Origin: Fusibacter sp. A1
Lineage (GTDB): Bacteria > Bacillota > Clostridia > Peptostreptococcales > Acidaminobacteraceae
DNA length: 64,000 nucleotides
Assembly: GCF_004125825.1 (NCBI RefSeq)
Contig: NZ_QQWI01000007.1
Coordinates: 186,001-250,000 of the forward strand
Direction: 5' to 3'
This document shows positions 63,291 through 64,000 of the stretch, in pieces. The notes below the pieces were generated by a model. That model had not been told where the DNA came from. It ran no database searches and saw only the letters and a list, made by a program, of their open reading frames with translations. How positions within the stretch are numbered: position 1 is the stretch's first letter; each line of letters opens with the position of its first letter. The position numbers and the translations under genes are program-made.

Positions 63291-63320
63291 ACAAAAAGAG
63301 CATGTCAGCGACCTGCTCCT
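63291..63320 (-). terminator. Terminator of the ABC transporter gene
   Basis: gagca / tgctc stem with extra inner pairs; TTTTTG follows on the minus strand, about 20 bases past the stop. Confidence 0.65.
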
Positions 63321-63338
63321 ATCTAGTACATGATTTTA

Positions 63339-64000
63339 TCAGTTATCTTTATTAACCACATAGTTTTCAACGATTTTGCCCTGATCGATCTTGATCACTC
63401 TGTCGGCTATCGCATCGCAGTCAGCGGGATCATGTGTGACAAAGACCGTCGTGATCTGGCTTTGCTTTAAAAGCTTTGCCATTTCTCTTCTTAAGTCATC
63501 TTTTAAATGCGCATCCAAATTACTGAAAGGTTCATCAAGGAGCAGTAATCGCGGACTGATGGCAAGCGCTCTCGAAAGTGCTACACGTTGCTGCTGGCCA
63601 CCGCTCAATTCATGGGGATAACGATTTTTAAACGCTGTCATATGAATCATTTCAAGCAGCTGATCCACCTTCTGTTTTTTGTGCGAAGCCCTGGCTTGTT
63701 TCATTCCAAAGGCGATATTCTTAGCAACGGTTATGTGCGGAAAAAGCGCGTAGTCCTGAAAGACCATTCCTATTCCCCGTGTTTCGCATGGGGCGATGGT
63801 ACTCTTACTATATAGTACAGTTCCATCTAAATGAATGCTGCCTTTTTGTGGATGGTCAAGTCCTGCGATGAGTCTTAATAACGTACTTTTACCACTTCCG
63901 CTTTCGCCTAAAAGCGCAACGATCTCACCTTCATTCACATCAAGATCCAAAGCCTTGATCACATTTTCTTTCGCCTTGGGGTAAGAAAAGCCCAACTCCC
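63339..64000 (-). CDS. ABC transporter ATPase (iron/polyamine/sulfate importer type), 5' end missing
   Basis: About 220 residues are visible and the true start lies past the window end. Walker A GESGSGKST, Q-loop FQDYALFP, signature LSGGQQQR and Walker B LLLLDEPFSNLDAHL are intact, with the switch His in VTHDPADC. The short length without a C-terminal TOBE domain fits FbpC/ThiQ-like ATPases. The cognate permease and binding protein are presumably upstream on the minus strand. Substrate unknown. Confidence 0.85.
   Translation of the reverse strand, partial: ELGFSYPKAKENVIKALDLDVNEGEIVALLGESGSGKSTLLRLIAGLDHPQKGSIHLDGTVLYSKSTIAPCETRGIGMVFQDYALFPHITVAKNIAFGMKQARASHKKQKVDQLLEMIHMTAFKNRYPHELSGGQQQRVALSRALAISPRLLLLDEPFSNLDAHLKDDLRREMAKLLKQSQITTVFVTHDPADCDAIADRVIKIDQGKIVENYVVNKDN

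Overview
The window reads as chromosome of an anaerobic, fermentative member of the Bacillota, probably class Clostridia. Gene density is high, base composition looks moderately AT-rich, Shine-Dalgarno sites are strong, and Rho-independent terminators follow most transcription units. The lineage hints are a T-box leader, PdxS/PdxT, an EFR1-type flavodoxin-ferredoxin, a polyferredoxin, a 2-hydroxyacyl-CoA dehydratase-type activator, thermolysin-like exoproteases and a 2-hydroxycarboxylate symporter with malic enzyme. A Fusibacter- or Acidaminobacter-like organism would fit, but that is a guess. There are no rRNA genes, prophage, insertion sequences or CRISPR arrays; one tRNA-Ser(GGA) is present.

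Layout. 1-8.6 kb: end of pdxS and pdxT, a tRNA-dihydrouridine synthase, an acetate-type transporter flanked by two copies of a long palindromic repeat, an aminoglycoside-phosphotransferase-fold kinase, a small gene that looks frameshifted, an LTA-synthase-like enzyme, and two membrane or soluble redox proteins. 8.8-18.9 kb: a PAS-GGDEF-EAL-PilZ protein, a TsnR-type rRNA methyltransferase behind an apparent leader-peptide attenuator, a DHFR-like reductase, two acetyltransferases, selD-selU for tRNA 2-selenouridine, tRNA-Ser and a nickel/cobalt-type permease. 18.9-29.8 kb: two nearly identical thermolysin-family proteases enclose an RlmA-type rRNA methyltransferase and a malate module (2HCT symporter, malic enzyme, CitA/CitB-type two-component pair).

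Immediately upstream of the second protease gene lie a 48-residue secreted-peptide gene and a divergent HTH-plus-helical-repeat regulator. I regard this as a candidate RRNPP-type (PlcR/NprR-like) quorum-sensing cassette controlling protease production, and it is the most interesting part of the window.

29.8-43.4 kb: an orphan adenylate-forming ligase, a GNAT plus alpha/beta-hydrolase fusion, a secreted protein built on HLGG repeats, HAD and hydrolase genes, an Ldh-family dehydrogenase, an NtrB/NtrC-type pair followed by an ammonium transporter with a clear sigma-54 promoter, and a DUF1801 protein. 43.4-52.8 kb (minus strand): one tightly packed branched-chain amino-acid operon (unknown 59-aa gene, ilvM-like, ilvC, ilvB, leuA, cimA, leuC, leuD, leuB) behind a T-box riboswitch and a near-consensus promoter. 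CimA and LeuA feed the same LeuCD/LeuB steps, so the operon can make both isoleucine and leucine precursors.

53-64 kb: tag glycosylase, an acyl-CoA dehydratase-type activator split into two adjacent genes, a MESH1-like HD hydrolase, a J-domain protein, a membrane-anchored HEXXH metalloprotease, a small P-loop protein, rsgA, a 2Fe-2S protein with a cysteine-rich tail, and the start of an ABC importer. Start codons were chosen from Shine-Dalgarno spacing. All family names rest on motifs read by eye; no database search was run.
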